From Candidula unifasciata (lineage: Eukaryota; Mollusca; Gastropoda; Stylommatophora; Geomitridae): 64,000 nucleotides of DNA. Within the stretch, counting starts at the first letter, position 1. The number at the start of each line of letters is the position of its first letter. The translations under genes and the position numbers were made by a program. The notes beneath the pieces were generated by a model. The model made no database searches, was not told where the DNA came from, and saw nothing but the letters and a program-made list of their open reading frames with translations. The stretch lies in the NCBI GenBank assembly GCA_905116865.2, contig CAJHNH020008537.1:238059-302058 (forward strand). The letters are read 5' to 3'. Positions 1 through 12,500 of the stretch are shown here, one piece after another.

Positions 1-174
1 TTCTGGGTTTTGCCATGTGTGATTAGGTAGGCAGCCATGATATGACTCTTTAGTCCACAGTGTTAATAATTTCGCCTCACAAATGCTAAAAACAATGGGC
101 AGTGAACCCATGTGAATTTCTCCCAAAAAATCCTTTTAACAAAAAGCTATTTTGCACAGATAACTAGTAAATTG

Positions 175-528
175 GGCTACCCTCCGAATAACGGTCCTAA
201 ATTATCGAGGCAGAAAATATGCCCTAACAAGGCCTCAGTCACGTGTCAATTGCGCACTTCGGTCGACTGCTGCCACCTCGGAGAGTATCCCCCACGCCGC
301 TCATGCCGCGTGGATTGGGCTAAACTAGATGGCTGGGACTCACAAGCAGCAGCTACCGCATCTCCTGCAGCTTTTAGTTTAGCCCTAATCCACGTGGCAT
401 GAGCGGCATGGGGGATACTCTCGGAGGTGGTGGCAGTCGCCGGAAGTGAGCAATTGACACGTGACTGAGGCCCTGTTAGGGTATATTTTCTACCTCGATA
501 ATTTAGGGCCATTATTCAGAGGATAGCC
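175..528. mobile_element. Foldback MITE with ~155-bp inverted arms
   Basis: The left arm from ggctaccctccgaataac is the imperfect reverse complement of the right arm ending ttattcagaggatagcc. Both arms carry cctcagtcacgtgtcaattg and gagagtatccccca in opposite senses, around a ~45-bp centre. Flanks gtaaattg (167-174) and ataaattg (529-536) look like an 8-bp target-site duplication with one mismatch. The termini (GGCTATCC type) match those of the element at 46277. The superfamily is not assigned. Confidence 0.8.
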
Positions 529-536
529 ATAAATTG

Positions 537-849
537 AAAATTTTTTTTTTATTGATCTCCATTTTTAAAATGTTTGTTTCAAAACATATATAGATATACT
601 TCTTCTTCGCGTTCGGTTTCGTATGCTCAGAACAAAGTCTTGTTAACCAACATAGGACTGGTACTATTAACCACACGACGCTGATGAATATGTTGAGAGG
701 GGAATCTGAGCACCTATGGATGTTTCCGGAGTGCTGTGAAGATAATCTAACTCTTAACTCACAACATGAGTCATGTCTTACATCAATTCACCACCACGTG
801 GTGCAGAGCCGGGCCAGTCTATCTGCCTGCTCATTTCCCGACACACCAG
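537..849. other. Upstream intergenic sequence
   Basis: After an A/T-rich stretch there is a partial resemblance to retroelement debris (ttcttcttcgcgttc near 601). I see no gene. Confidence 0.4.
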
Positions 850-1065
850 CATGACCTGGAGAAAATATCTAAAGGATGCTAACTACCCGGGACCTCTGAA
901 GTGATGCTTGCCACTCTGCACTAAGCATGTCTGTCTTCACCTTTCTCAACATGCTCTGTAAGTCAGTTACAATCACGGCATGTGTGTGCAGCTGATTCAC
1001 AAGTAAGGAAGTAGCAATCAGCAAACAAGAACAGTGAGACATTAAATGGAAGGTGTTGTCCAAGG
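816..1065 (-). mobile_element. LINE remnant with RNase H fragment
   Basis: The minus strand reads THAVIVTDLQSMLRKVKTDM followed by LSAEWQASLQRSR. This is the VTDS-SML-KI-TG segment before the active-site region of LINE RNase H domains. The adjoining bases 831-880 recur at 58990-59040 (catgacctggagaaaatatc). It is a short decayed piece. Confidence 0.6.
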
Positions 1066-2889
1066 TCTAAAACAAATATGCTTTACAAAGAATGATCAGA
1101 TTTAAAAGGAAACCTCTCTAAATGCTGAATTAATATATTTACATCTGGCTGTGCATATAAAGAGTCATTTCAAAAGAGTCTCATGCAGTTGGAGGTGGGG
1201 GAGGGGTTACGTCTCAAAAAGGCAAGATATAGGGTAATTACATGAATTATTTAATGCCAACAACTGCTGACAATATTAACTGTGAATTCAAAAAATACTA
1301 GTGTTCAGTGCATTTTGACATTGTACTGTCCTTGCCAATCAATCAGTTTATGGTGTGCTATCTCCAGATGTAATATTGGCTGCAATAAATCTGCAAAGCC
1401 CTGTACCTACCCTGGCCGCACACTGGCAGACTGCTGTTTAACGGTCAAGAACATCTGTATGTCTGGCCTAGTATCGTGGATGGCAGTCGGATGTTTTAGC
1501 AATTTATTTGTTTCTAGAAATAGTTGGCTATTGCATTTTCTCCCATATCTGGACTGAAAGTAAGTAGTTACGCTGCCCAGCTTCTGAGCTGAGTGCATGG
1601 TGCCACACTATGAGCTGCAGATTTTATTATGTTGGGTCCTCTCGCGATTAATTGTATATGCAACCGCAGTTCTGTTATAATTACTGCTTCCATAAATAAT
1701 GAAATGCAATTCTAGTGGTGGACTGTTTGTGTTGGCACTTCAGATGACTGTATAATACAACAGTCTGCATAAAATATGTCAGATTTGTAAAACAGATGTA
1801 CACGGAACACTCAGGTTCTGAACTGTTGCCTGATGGGCAGCAGTGGCTATTGTCATTCCGTGTTGATCTAGAAGCTCTTCAATGTCATCAGTCCATCTCT
1901 TCTAGTTCAACCTCTTGCTTTCACACCAAATTTTTCAATGTGTAGTATTTGCGTTCATAGTTGTTATGGCTGCTGCATTCTTCTAGACAACCAAACCATT
2001 TTGTCTTCTGCTTCTCAGTCAATTTGCTCCATGGTGTTGTTCCCACAGTCTGTCTGATAATATCATTTCTAACTTTGTCTCGGATGGTCAGTTGGCGGCT
2101 TTTCTCAGGTATCTCATTTTTCAGATCTTCATTTTATTTAAGTTAGCCTTTGATACGGTCCAAGTCTGGCACTGGTAGCACAATGTTTGTATGACTGCTG
2201 TTTATAATCTGTTTCTTGATGCTCATACTTATGTATAAGTGCCACAGAACACCATACAGTAGTATTGAATATACATACACATAATTTGTTTAAATGTTGC
2301 TGTTAATTTCAAGACGTAATTTTTCCCGTCCTGTTGAATATTTTTGTGGCTGCTCCTGTTCTAATTTTTATTTCTATTTAGCTGTTTACATTATTTGTTG
2401 TTACATATCCGAGACAGAAGACAAATATGTCTTATTTTATTATATCCCACTTTACTTTGGTGGCCTCTCCTTAGTTTCATAATTCTCTCCTAAGTTTCGT
2501 AATATTTTTGTGGTTGTTGTTGTTGTGTGTATATCTAATCAACATTTACATCATTCCAATTACAGCACTTGTCAGTTTTAACAGGGGCTGCCCAGTTGCT
2601 GAGGAGCAAGATTCTATCCGTAATGACACAGCTTCATTGACAAGAAGCAGTTTGAAAAAGAAAGATTGTCGTTTGGTAACAGCTATGGTTTTAGACAATA
2701 CAATCCAAATATTCTACATCCAAAAGAAATATTATTCATACGCTATACATCGGTACACTGTAACATGTTATAGTATGGGTATTAATATATTTAAAAATAT
2801 TGTATTATTTTAAGTGTATAATTTTGTAGCCTTAATTGGAATTGTAATGGTTTGGCCTTCACTGCATGTCAAGTTTATTATGTGTTATA
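1066..2889. other. Upstream region with old repeat debris
   Basis: I see no convincing gene. Part of 1480-1610 belongs to an interspersed family also seen near 28090, 42740 and 43850 (gcattttc-ctgaaag and ctgagtgcat-type blocks). The A/T-rich stretch 2280-2820 has only short open frames without recognisable domains. Confidence 0.45.
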
Positions 2890-3265
2890 GTAGATAGAAA
2901 CTTCGGCCTCATCTGTGTTTGGAACAAAATATTCATAGATGAGAATAGATATTTCAGCCTCACACAGCTGAACTTATTGATTTGTCACTGTAAAATATAA
3001 TAGAAACTTTATTTGCATCTTTGTTTGGAACAAAGAATTCATAGATGAGAATAGAGTAATATGTCTTATCTTAACTTTGACATTATGATTTGCTAGAGTA
3101 GATCAGAATAGCAGTTTAGTCCCAGCTGTGTTTGGAACAAAGAGTTCATAGATGAGAATAGAGTTGTTGACTCATCTATATTTCTAGATTATAATTTGTT
3201 AGTACAGATAAGAATAGAAATGCAGCCCCATGTATGTTTGGAAGAGAGGATTCATTAAAAAAAAC
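2890..3265 (+). repeat. Degenerate ~105-bp tandem repeat directly upstream of the PDZD8 start codon
   Basis: Four diverged copies near 2890, 2998, 3103 and 3206 share gtttggaacaaa and ttcatagatgagaatag, with cctcatctgtg-like leads. The last copy ends about 35 bases before the ATG, so it lies in the 5' UTR or promoter of PDZD8. No TATA box was identified with confidence. Confidence 0.65.
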
Positions 3266-3297
3266 ACAGAGATTTTAGCCTGATCTACAATTAGACA

Positions 3298-3576
3298 ATG
3301 TCCGTGTTTGAACACTTGCCAACACTAGGACTGGACTCTGTAGTGGCTTCCTTGGGAGATGCCCTTACAGCTTTTCCTCCAACACAGTACTTGCTGGTGT
3401 TGGTCAGAATCTGCACGGAGTTCCTCCTGGACAGGGTAGTGCTAGTCATCTTGTCCTTTCTGCTGGGGGCGGTGCTTGTGCTCGTCACTGAGGCGTTCAT
3501 CTTCTGGAGCTACTTCAACAAGGCTCCCATCTTGCCACCTCCAAAGTGTGATGATGTTCCCACTCAGCTGCCAGAG
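3298..3576 (+). CDS. PDZD8: PDZD8 exon 1: start codon and membrane anchor
   Basis: It encodes 93 residues from ATG (context gacaATGtcc) to a gtcagt donor at 3577, ending in phase 0. Residues about 46-70 (from RVVLVILSFL to EAFIFW) form one hydrophobic helix, fitting the N-terminal ER anchor of PDZD8. It is followed by a Pro-rich stretch (APILPPPK), as in vertebrate PDZD8. The frame stays open to 3693, but the reading beyond the donor becomes low-complexity and is taken as intron. Confidence 0.8.
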
Positions 3577-6500
3577 GTCAGTGTTTGTTTAATTTTGATG
3601 TGTCTATTTTTTTTTTTGCAGATAAATTTTGTTCTGTCTTTTACATTTCTTTTACACGTTCTGTCTTTTGTTCTGCCCTTTGAACCGTTGTGACCTATAA
3701 AAAAAATTAAAAAAAACCAAGGCTCTTATAATTTCTAATTTTTTGATATTCCTGAAAAAACCTTAAAGAAACAGTCATTTTTACATGTCTCACAAAAATA
3801 TTTAACAAAATAAATTTATTGTGCAAAACAAGAAAAAAGGCTATACACAGTAAGGGGAGTAGTACACGAGAATGAATGCAGCGTAGAATCAGCTAGCTGA
3901 CATCTCTTGGGGACTGTCAACTAATTGTAGCCTAACACTCGACCTCATGACCCAGTTGCTCAGTTAACACTGTAGCTATAGGGGAACATATGACATAGAT
4001 TTTACTAGAAATAAAGCTATTTAAAAAAAAAGGGAATACCATAAGTGCTATTTTTAGTAAATTTTGTCATCCCCGTCAGGGCAAACGTTTGTGCATATGC
4101 AGCTGCAATTAATTCTGTTTGGCATACGCCTAAAGAATATGCCTCTGTTTAAGTCAGGAAAGGGGATGGTACCAACTGTGTGTGTCTTTTTTGTGGCTGC
4201 TAGAGGCAAAAGGTCGGCTCTGTTGCTAAGTCGATGCGAACGCTTCGTAATGCTGGGGTGCTGGGTACGACCCCAGCTGCAGGCCATGCGCCTTGCGTTG
4301 GTTTCAACAGTGGTATCAAGGGGCCGACCATCCAGAAAGCAATGGCAAACTACTGGACGTAAATTTGCCTAGAGAAACCACACAACAGCCAGGGGCTGCT
4401 GGGGTTGGTTCTGCAACGTTCTGTAAAGGATATGCAACTAACTAACTAACTAGAGGCAAAAGGGTTAAAGCAGTGAACTCTGTTACTTTTAGAAATAGGT
4501 TGAATGTTTAAACAACAGATCAACATCATGGCACATGGGTAGTAACCCATAAGTGCTCCACGCTACTTCAAACTCGAGTCCAAAGAATCTCAGCACAGTG
4601 CACAGGCTCTGTAGTTCCGTAGAGGATCTTGAAATACTTTGAGTAGATTTTAAACTCCAAATTTTGCCCGGGCAGCACCGATTTCCAACTGCCAAGGGAT
4701 TTATTTCATGCATAACAATACACACAGGTGTCTGATCATACCACCTAGAGACCAAGGGAAATGACTTAAGTCCACCTGAAAAATCCTAGCCTTCACCGGG
4801 ACCTGAACCCTGGACCTCCAGCACTTGAGGCAGATGCCATGCCCCAAAACCTCACAGCCCATAACTTGTAGAAGTCAGGCCAGACACTGAATTCAAACCA
4901 TGCTGGGCTGCCAGTGGGGTCCACCAGTTAGTTAGAGAGTCAGTCTGCATTCTTTGGACACATGATGAGAAGAAGAAAACTGGAGTACATTGTGATGGTA
5001 GGAAAGTTACAGGGGAAAAAAATGCAGAGGGACTTTTAAAATGGCTTTTTAAAACAACAGAGTACATTCACATATTTCCAAACAATTGAAAATAATTTCT
5101 ATTTCAACAGGAAATAAAAAATTCTGACATCAGCAATACCCATACAAAGACTCCCATACATATGAATACAGTTTTCTTTTTATTTTTCTAACTTGTCCTC
5201 TGTTCAGTTTGGAGTGAGAATGCAAAATTTCATGAGTTTGGCTTAAATCAAAATATATAAAATGTTGAATAGACCAGTTGTGTTATGTGGCTCAGAAACT
5301 TGGAGCACATCTAAAAGAGATGAAGCCTTGTTACGACGAATCTTTGGACCCATCAAAGATGCAAACAGCGGCGAATGGAGAGTGAGAAGCAATAACGAAA
5401 TTCTGATCACTGGCATCATGAGAGCTAATAGACTGAAATGGTTGGGGCATATTGAAAGAATGTCAGATGACAGAGAAGTAGAAACGCTGCACACCAGGGA
5501 GAAGAATGGTCATAGACCACTGGAAGACCAAGAAAACGATGGAGAGATAATATCCAGACAGACCTGAAAACACTTGATGTTACCAACTGGAAAGAGAAGA
5601 CTAACCAGAGAGATGAATGGAGGCTGGTGATATCTGCAGCAATGAACCTCAAGGGCTCGGAATGCTGAAGAAGAAGAAGAAAGTTAAATAGTTATGTAAT
5701 TATGGTATTTTTGCTAGTCTATGTTGATGTCAGAAAAAAAAATATTTCTGTTGCCTTTTTTTTTTTTTTGCACAAATTTTGCAGCCTCATTATGATGATG
5801 ATATAAAATAAAATTACACAGTTTTTGTTCCTGAACTTAGTTCTCCATTCAGTTTGGTGCATAAATACAAAATATAAAAATAATTATGAAGCTATGGCAT
5901 TGTTAGCAGACTCTAGAAAAGTACAATTCTGGGAAAGGGCACGCTTAATGGGTTTGGTAGTTAATGGGATATTATGCTTCTTCTCAGACGCTCAGCTCTG
6001 AACCTGTTTATAATCATTGTATCCTTTTTGGCTTCATGACTTCATTCAGTGTAGTCCTTGGCATCCTGTTCTCATGAATTCACTTTCAGTATCTGTATCA
6101 TTTTGTCCCACTTGCACACATCTTTACATTAGAATGAATCTCGCTATGATAGTACGCACAAATCTACAAACTGTTTCAGGCTCTCATATTACAACTTGAA
6201 CACAGCAGTTTAAAACAGAAAGAGGACTGTATATGGCTGAACTTCCTGCTGCAGTTTCTGTTTTCGGAGCTTCGGGATTCATTATTGGTGAGAAGGCAAG
6301 TACTGTATTTCTTCATTGTTGTATGTTGTAATCAAGAATTTACATCACTGCACTCAGGGCATTCTTACATGTGCTCTGTCTCCTTCAGAAGCCAGCAAAG
6401 AGTTTCCACATTGATGGTGCCAGTGGCGACCTGATTAAAAGTAGGCTTCTAATGATAGCTGATAGTTTACATACCTGTGATCTCTTAAGGAGCGAGACTA

Positions 6501-9500
6501 GCAGTTTTTGATAAGGGGAATAAATCAGCATGCAGGCTGTAAGACAGCAGTTAGATATTGCACAAAGTAGGTCTTTAGGCTTATGCCTTGGCAAAATTTT
6601 AGTCATGTATTTGGGAATCTTTATGTGGGTTTTGTTGATGTCAAAGTTTTTGTTTTTCCCTTTTGGAATAGAAATTATTGTCAAATGTTTGGAAATTTAT
6701 GTATGTACTTTGTGATGTTCAATTTCTTTAAAAAAAATAATTTTGGAAGGAGGAGACATTTAAAAAAAAAAAAAATAAGAATGGGAATCTTTGTATATTC
6801 TGTGTTGATGTAAGAATTTAAATTATCACATATTTCTGGAAATTTAACTGTGTGCTTTTTTATTGTCAGATTTGGTTGTTGTTGTAATTCAACATAGCGT
6901 TTGAAGGAATATAATTATTATTTATATTTTTATTTTTATACGTATGGGATTTTTTGTGTGTGCCTTGTTGACCTCCCAACCCCCTTATATTTAAAATATG
7001 TTGAAAGAATTGTTTTTATATATTTTGGGAATTTGTGTATGTTTCTTGTTTTGTTTCTTATTTTGGAAGAGAAATTACTTTATTTGTTTGAGAAATAGCC
7101 ACTGTGCTTTGTTGATGTCTGAATTTGTTTCTTATTTAATTTTGTAAGATCAATTATTCTCATATGTTTAGGAATTTGTGTGTGTTGATGTCAACATTTA
7201 TTTATCTTTGCAGGTTTTTGACCAAGAAAATCCAACTAGAATTTGAAGAAGTTCTCAGATCAAGAAGTGGGGTTCTCGTGGATGAGCTGTTTGTAAGTAC
7301 AGATGGCCATGGCTTTTGAACAAGAAAGAAACATTTAGACACTATGGTCAAGCACAACAAAGGAAATCAAAACGATGAGAGCATTTCCTATAGCAACATA
7401 CAGATGTGAATCATGGACTGGTGCACAGTCCTTAAAGATAAAAATTAGGGCTTTTTAACTGAAATGCTACATTATGAGAATACTATGGGCTAAGAAGAAA
7501 ACAAATATTGACATCCATAAAGATCTGAACATTAAGGAAGATTGGCTCGTTAGCAGCATCTTGTCTCAGAAACTTAAAGATTTTGGCCATATCAAGAACC
7601 ACGCTGGACTGGAAAATTAACTCTTTGAGTCCCAGAGGGTTTAGCATCACATGCCCAAGGGGTAGTCAACAGAGACATAAAATTAACGCATTATGCGTTC
7701 ATTCGGCTTCTAGGCAGTAACCTATGAACGTATGATGCGTTCCTTGGGACTCAAAGAGTTAATAGTACTATTAATGATGGATATGGGCTGACCAGTAAAA
7801 AGAGCATAGGATATAGGAAAGTGCATGTGTCGGGAGAGCTGGTGAGAAACTGAGATTCTTTCAGGCAGGTTGTGATGAGTGTGACATTGTGCTGCGTACA
7901 GTCTGTTACACGATGATGATGGAGGGCAGAACCAGTCAGGCCATCAATGTAAGACTTAGGGAAAAAAGTTGAGGGTCTTTTTACAAGCCCGTGGGCATGT
8001 GGGTTAGCAACTGCCCTCCTTCATTGTAGCAATGTTCCTATTTCCTCTCGTGAATATTTTTTCAGTATTGTTTTTGTTTGTTTTTTGGGCTGTATATTGT
8101 GAAGTTTCTGCTGCTTTCTACTGAGGTAGATCTCCATGTGAGTTCCTGGTCCCCATTTTGCAGGGGAAAAGAATAATTTCATTGCCCTTCTATCAGTAGT
8201 GTCGTAAAAGGTGACTATTTAGGGTTTTTTACCTTTGAAGTCTGAGTGCCAGAAGGATTTATGGAAGGAGTTTGGAGAAATGTTGGCAGCAGAAGAAAGA
8301 GCATCAGTAAGAAACTACTACAAGAAAGTGAGAGGGATAAGACAAAACAATGTAGAACATAATCCAACAGAAATACCAAATGATGAAAGAGGACAACCTA
8401 TTCTAGACCCTAAAATGATTCTAGAGAGATAGAGTAACTGTTTTAAAGAACTGCTCAGTTTCAAGAATAAAGATGACAGTGCAAACAACAATGCTATAAC
8501 AAACACAACAGAAAAGACGAATACACTATAACTAGCAATTATTTTGAAGGAAGTAAAAAATATAATAAAGATAACACCAAGGCACAAAGCGACTGGTAGT
8601 GACAATAGTACCAAGGCATAAAGCGACTGGTAGTGACAATAGCACGAAGGCACAAAGCGACTGGTAGTGACAGTAGCACCAAGGCACAAAGCGACTGGTA
8701 TTCGCAATAGCACCAAAGCACAAAGCAACTGATATTGACAATAGCACCAAGGCACAAAGCGACTTGTAGTGACAATAGCACCAAGGCACAACGCGACTGG
8801 TATTGACAATAGCACCAAGGCACAAAGCGACTGGTAGTGACAATAGCACCAATTCACAAAGCGACTGGTATTGACAATAGCACCAAGGCACAAAGCGACT
8901 GGTATTGACAATAGCACCAAGGCACAAAGCAGCTGGTATCGACAATAGCACCAAGGCACAAAGCGACTGGTATTGACGATCTCACTGCAGAAGCCATCAA
9001 AGCAGCTGCAGAAACAAGAAAAATGGGTCAGGCAAATTTTCCAGACTACCTGGCTAGAACAAGAACACCGGATAACCGGCAAACAGCAATAATTATACCG
9101 ATATGGAAAAATAAATTGAGTAAGACAGAGTGCATTAATTACAGAGAAATATCACTATTAGGCGACACAGGGAAAATGTACGCCAAATTAATTGAAAGAA
9201 GATTAACACCATTAGTAGAAGAACAACTTTCAGAAGCCCAGATGGGTTTCAGACTTAACAGAAGCTGCACAGATGCAGCATTTACATTAAGAAAGTTGAC
9301 AGAAAGAGCGATAGATTATGATAAGACATGCAAAATCGCATTTACAGACCAGGAAAAAGCATTTGACAAATTGGAAAGGAATATGTTGTGGAATTGCTTA
9401 AGAAGATATGGAATCAGCAAACATCTAACTGAAGTGTGCAAAAGCTTATATAAATCAAGTAAAAGCTGCACACAAACAAAAGCAAGTACGTCGCAACCTT

Positions 9501-12500
9501 TTGAATTAAATTCAGGAGTAAGACAAGGATGTGTGCTATCTCCCCTGCTTTTTATAACATACATCAACAATATATGCAAAGAAGCAAAGAGCGAAGAAAG
9601 GGATGATATCTCAGAACTGTTATTTGCAGATGACCAAGTATTAACAGCTGAAACAGAAAAGAGTTTACAGAACCATGTGAACCAAGTCAATACTAAGTGT
9701 GAGAAATATAATGTGAGGATAAGCATTGATAAAACAGAGGCAAAGGTAGACAAGAAGAAACCATATCAGTTGAAGTAAATAACACAGAAATAAAACAAAC
9801 GAGCAAATTTAAATAACTAGGGTCATTTTTCACCTCAGATGGAAGAATGGAAAGAGAAACCAACATACGACGTGCAAAAGCTAATCAGGTTATGGGGCAA
9901 TTACCATCACTTCTGATGCATAGAAAGATACCTCTGTCAACCAAAGCCAATCTCATTAGAACATTATTTTGATCGACATTGTGCTACCAGTGCTAAACAT
10001 GGACCATTACTACAACTAACAAGTGAAAGATAATAACAATAGAGATAAGAGGTCTTAGGAGAGCTGCTGGTGTGACAAAAAGAGAAATCAAGACTGAAAT
10101 AATTTTTTATTAAGACTACCACTGAAACCAGTGATACAGTTCATTAAAGAACAACAAATGAGATGGGTTGGCCACCTGACGAGAATGCCCTGGTACCAAA
10201 TGCCACAGAGAGCCACGCTGAAGAAATATAATGAACAGCAAGGGGAAGACCACACAAGGGATGGAACGACATCATCAAAAGAAACCAAACATAAATGAAC
10301 ACCAGCTTGTACAATGCATTGGAAAAAGCGCACACACCATCCTTGCACCTCCCCCCAACACTTTGCTGAGGTCAGTGGCGGAAGACAAGAAAAAGTCTTG
10401 AGTGCTTCTGCCTGAGAGATGAGGAACCAGCAATATTCTTACAAGCAAATCAGACTTGTAAAACAATTGTGCAACCAAAACTTGAGTTCTTGAATAAGTC
10501 TAGTGTCCAGAAGTGGACAAACCATGAGAACCCTCTGCCAGAGTTTACAGCCGTTTAGAGCTAAGATTAAGAGAAGGCTGCAGTGTTGCCAGGTTTCTGC
10601 TTTTTTCTTTCTTTCTTTCTTTTTAAATTTTTTTTTTTGGTTTGAAACTGATGCCATGTCAAGTTTTGGATGTTTTTACTGTAGGGTCAAGTTTCTGCTT
10701 TTTTTCTTTCTTTATTTCCTTATTTTTTTTTCAAACTGATGCTGTGTCAAGTTTCGCTGAAACAAGGTCAAATTTCTGAATTTTTTCAACTGGATACCTT
10801 TATTGTACAGTAGACAAAACAAGGATGTTGCTACAATTAGCCTTTATTAGCAGAATGTCAATAAGAAACAAAACAACTTGCACAAAAAGGAACTGACTCA
10901 AAAATGGCTACATTAAAGTATTCAAACATTATGTAAACAAATGATACACATAAAAACAATAATGAATGAAACAGAGTAATATTAAATGACAGAGAGATAT
11001 TTAGTATGCGATTTTTTTTTTAAATGGTTACATTACAGCATTCACATGTCTTTCTTCTTCTGCCTTTCTATCCCCCAATAGAGCATAGGCCCTCAACCAA
11101 CTCACGCCAAGTCGTTCTACCCTTCGCCATTGCATGGAGCTCTCCCCATATCCTCCCAATCTTTCTAACCTCATTCTCCAGCTCTCTTCTCCATGTGTTT
11201 TTTGGCCTTCCTTTATTCCTATGCCCCTGTGGGTTCCAAAGCAAAGACATTCTAGTTAAGCTGTTCTCCTGTTTTCTCAGTGTGTGCCCTATCCAAAGCC
11301 AGCGTCTTTTCCTCACCTCCTGATCCACTGGAGCCTGTTTAGTTCTCTCCCAAAGTTCTACATTAGTTATTCTAATATACCATTTTATTCCCTCTATTCT
11401 GCGCAGGCACCAGTTAATGAATGTCTGTAATTTATTAGTAATTGCCTTGGTTGTTCTTCATGTTTCCGCCCCATACAATAGTACTGATTTGACATTAGAA
11501 TTAAAAATTTTTAGTTTAGTATTTCTTTTCATTTCTTTTGACCTCCACAAATTCCCTAGTGCTATGAAAGCCCCTCTTGCCTTTTGTATTCTAATTTTAA
11601 TATCTCTATCAGTTCCTCCATCTTTATCTACATTACTGCCTAAATAGGTGTACGACTCCACGTCTTGGAGTGGGGTGCCATTAAGAGAAACCACATTACT
11701 ATTTGCCTGATTTATTCTCATTATCTTTGTCTTTCCATTATGGATTTTCAGACCAAGCTGCTGTGATCTCGCATTAAGTATATTTAATTTATCTTGTATC
11801 TGATTCTGTGAATGGGACAGAAGAGCAATATCATCAGCGAAGTCCAGATCATCAAGCTGTTTTGTAGGGGTCCACTGAATTCCATTCTTGGTGTTAGCAG
11901 TTACTGTTTTCATAGTCCAGTCTATAGCCAGTAAAAATAAGAGAGGCCACAAAAGACATCCCTGTCGCACACCTGTTTTTATTTCAAATGCATCTGTTAG
12001 CTTTCCCTAATGAAGAACTCAACATTTCATGTCTTTATATGCTGCCTTTACTAAGTTGATAATTTTCTGTGGGATTCCATAGTGCCCCATCAATTTCCAG
12101 AGAGATTCCCTATCAAAGCTATCAAATGCTTTTTCATAGTCTATAAATCCAATGTAAAGTGGTGAGTTCAGTTCAATGCTTTGCTCTATTATAATACGTA
12201 ATGTGGCTATCTGATCAGTACAGGATCTGTTTGACCGAAAACCTGCCTGCTCATCTCTTAGCATTTTATAAATAGCATCTTTTAATCTTTCCAAAATAAT
12301 TCTACTTAATATTTTTCCAGGAACTGACAGCAACATAATTCCTCTATAGTTTTCACACTCCTGTAGATCACCTTTTTTGGTCAGTTTCACAAGATATCCT
12401 TCTCTCCAGTCTGCTGGTATTTCTTCGGTCTCCCAGACTTTACTGAATAATCTATGTAGCAATTCTGTTGATGTGTTTATGTTGGTCCTGATGGCTTCAG

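Noticed and set aside
112..512. Two overlapping small open frames (96 and 88 codons)
   Set aside because: They lie in the arms of the foldback MITE and mirror each other; no protein family recognised.
5111..5172. Candidate for the missing exon between exons 1 and 2 (after tttcaacag)
   Set aside because: The frame is open, but there is no proper donor and the length would not fix the phase.
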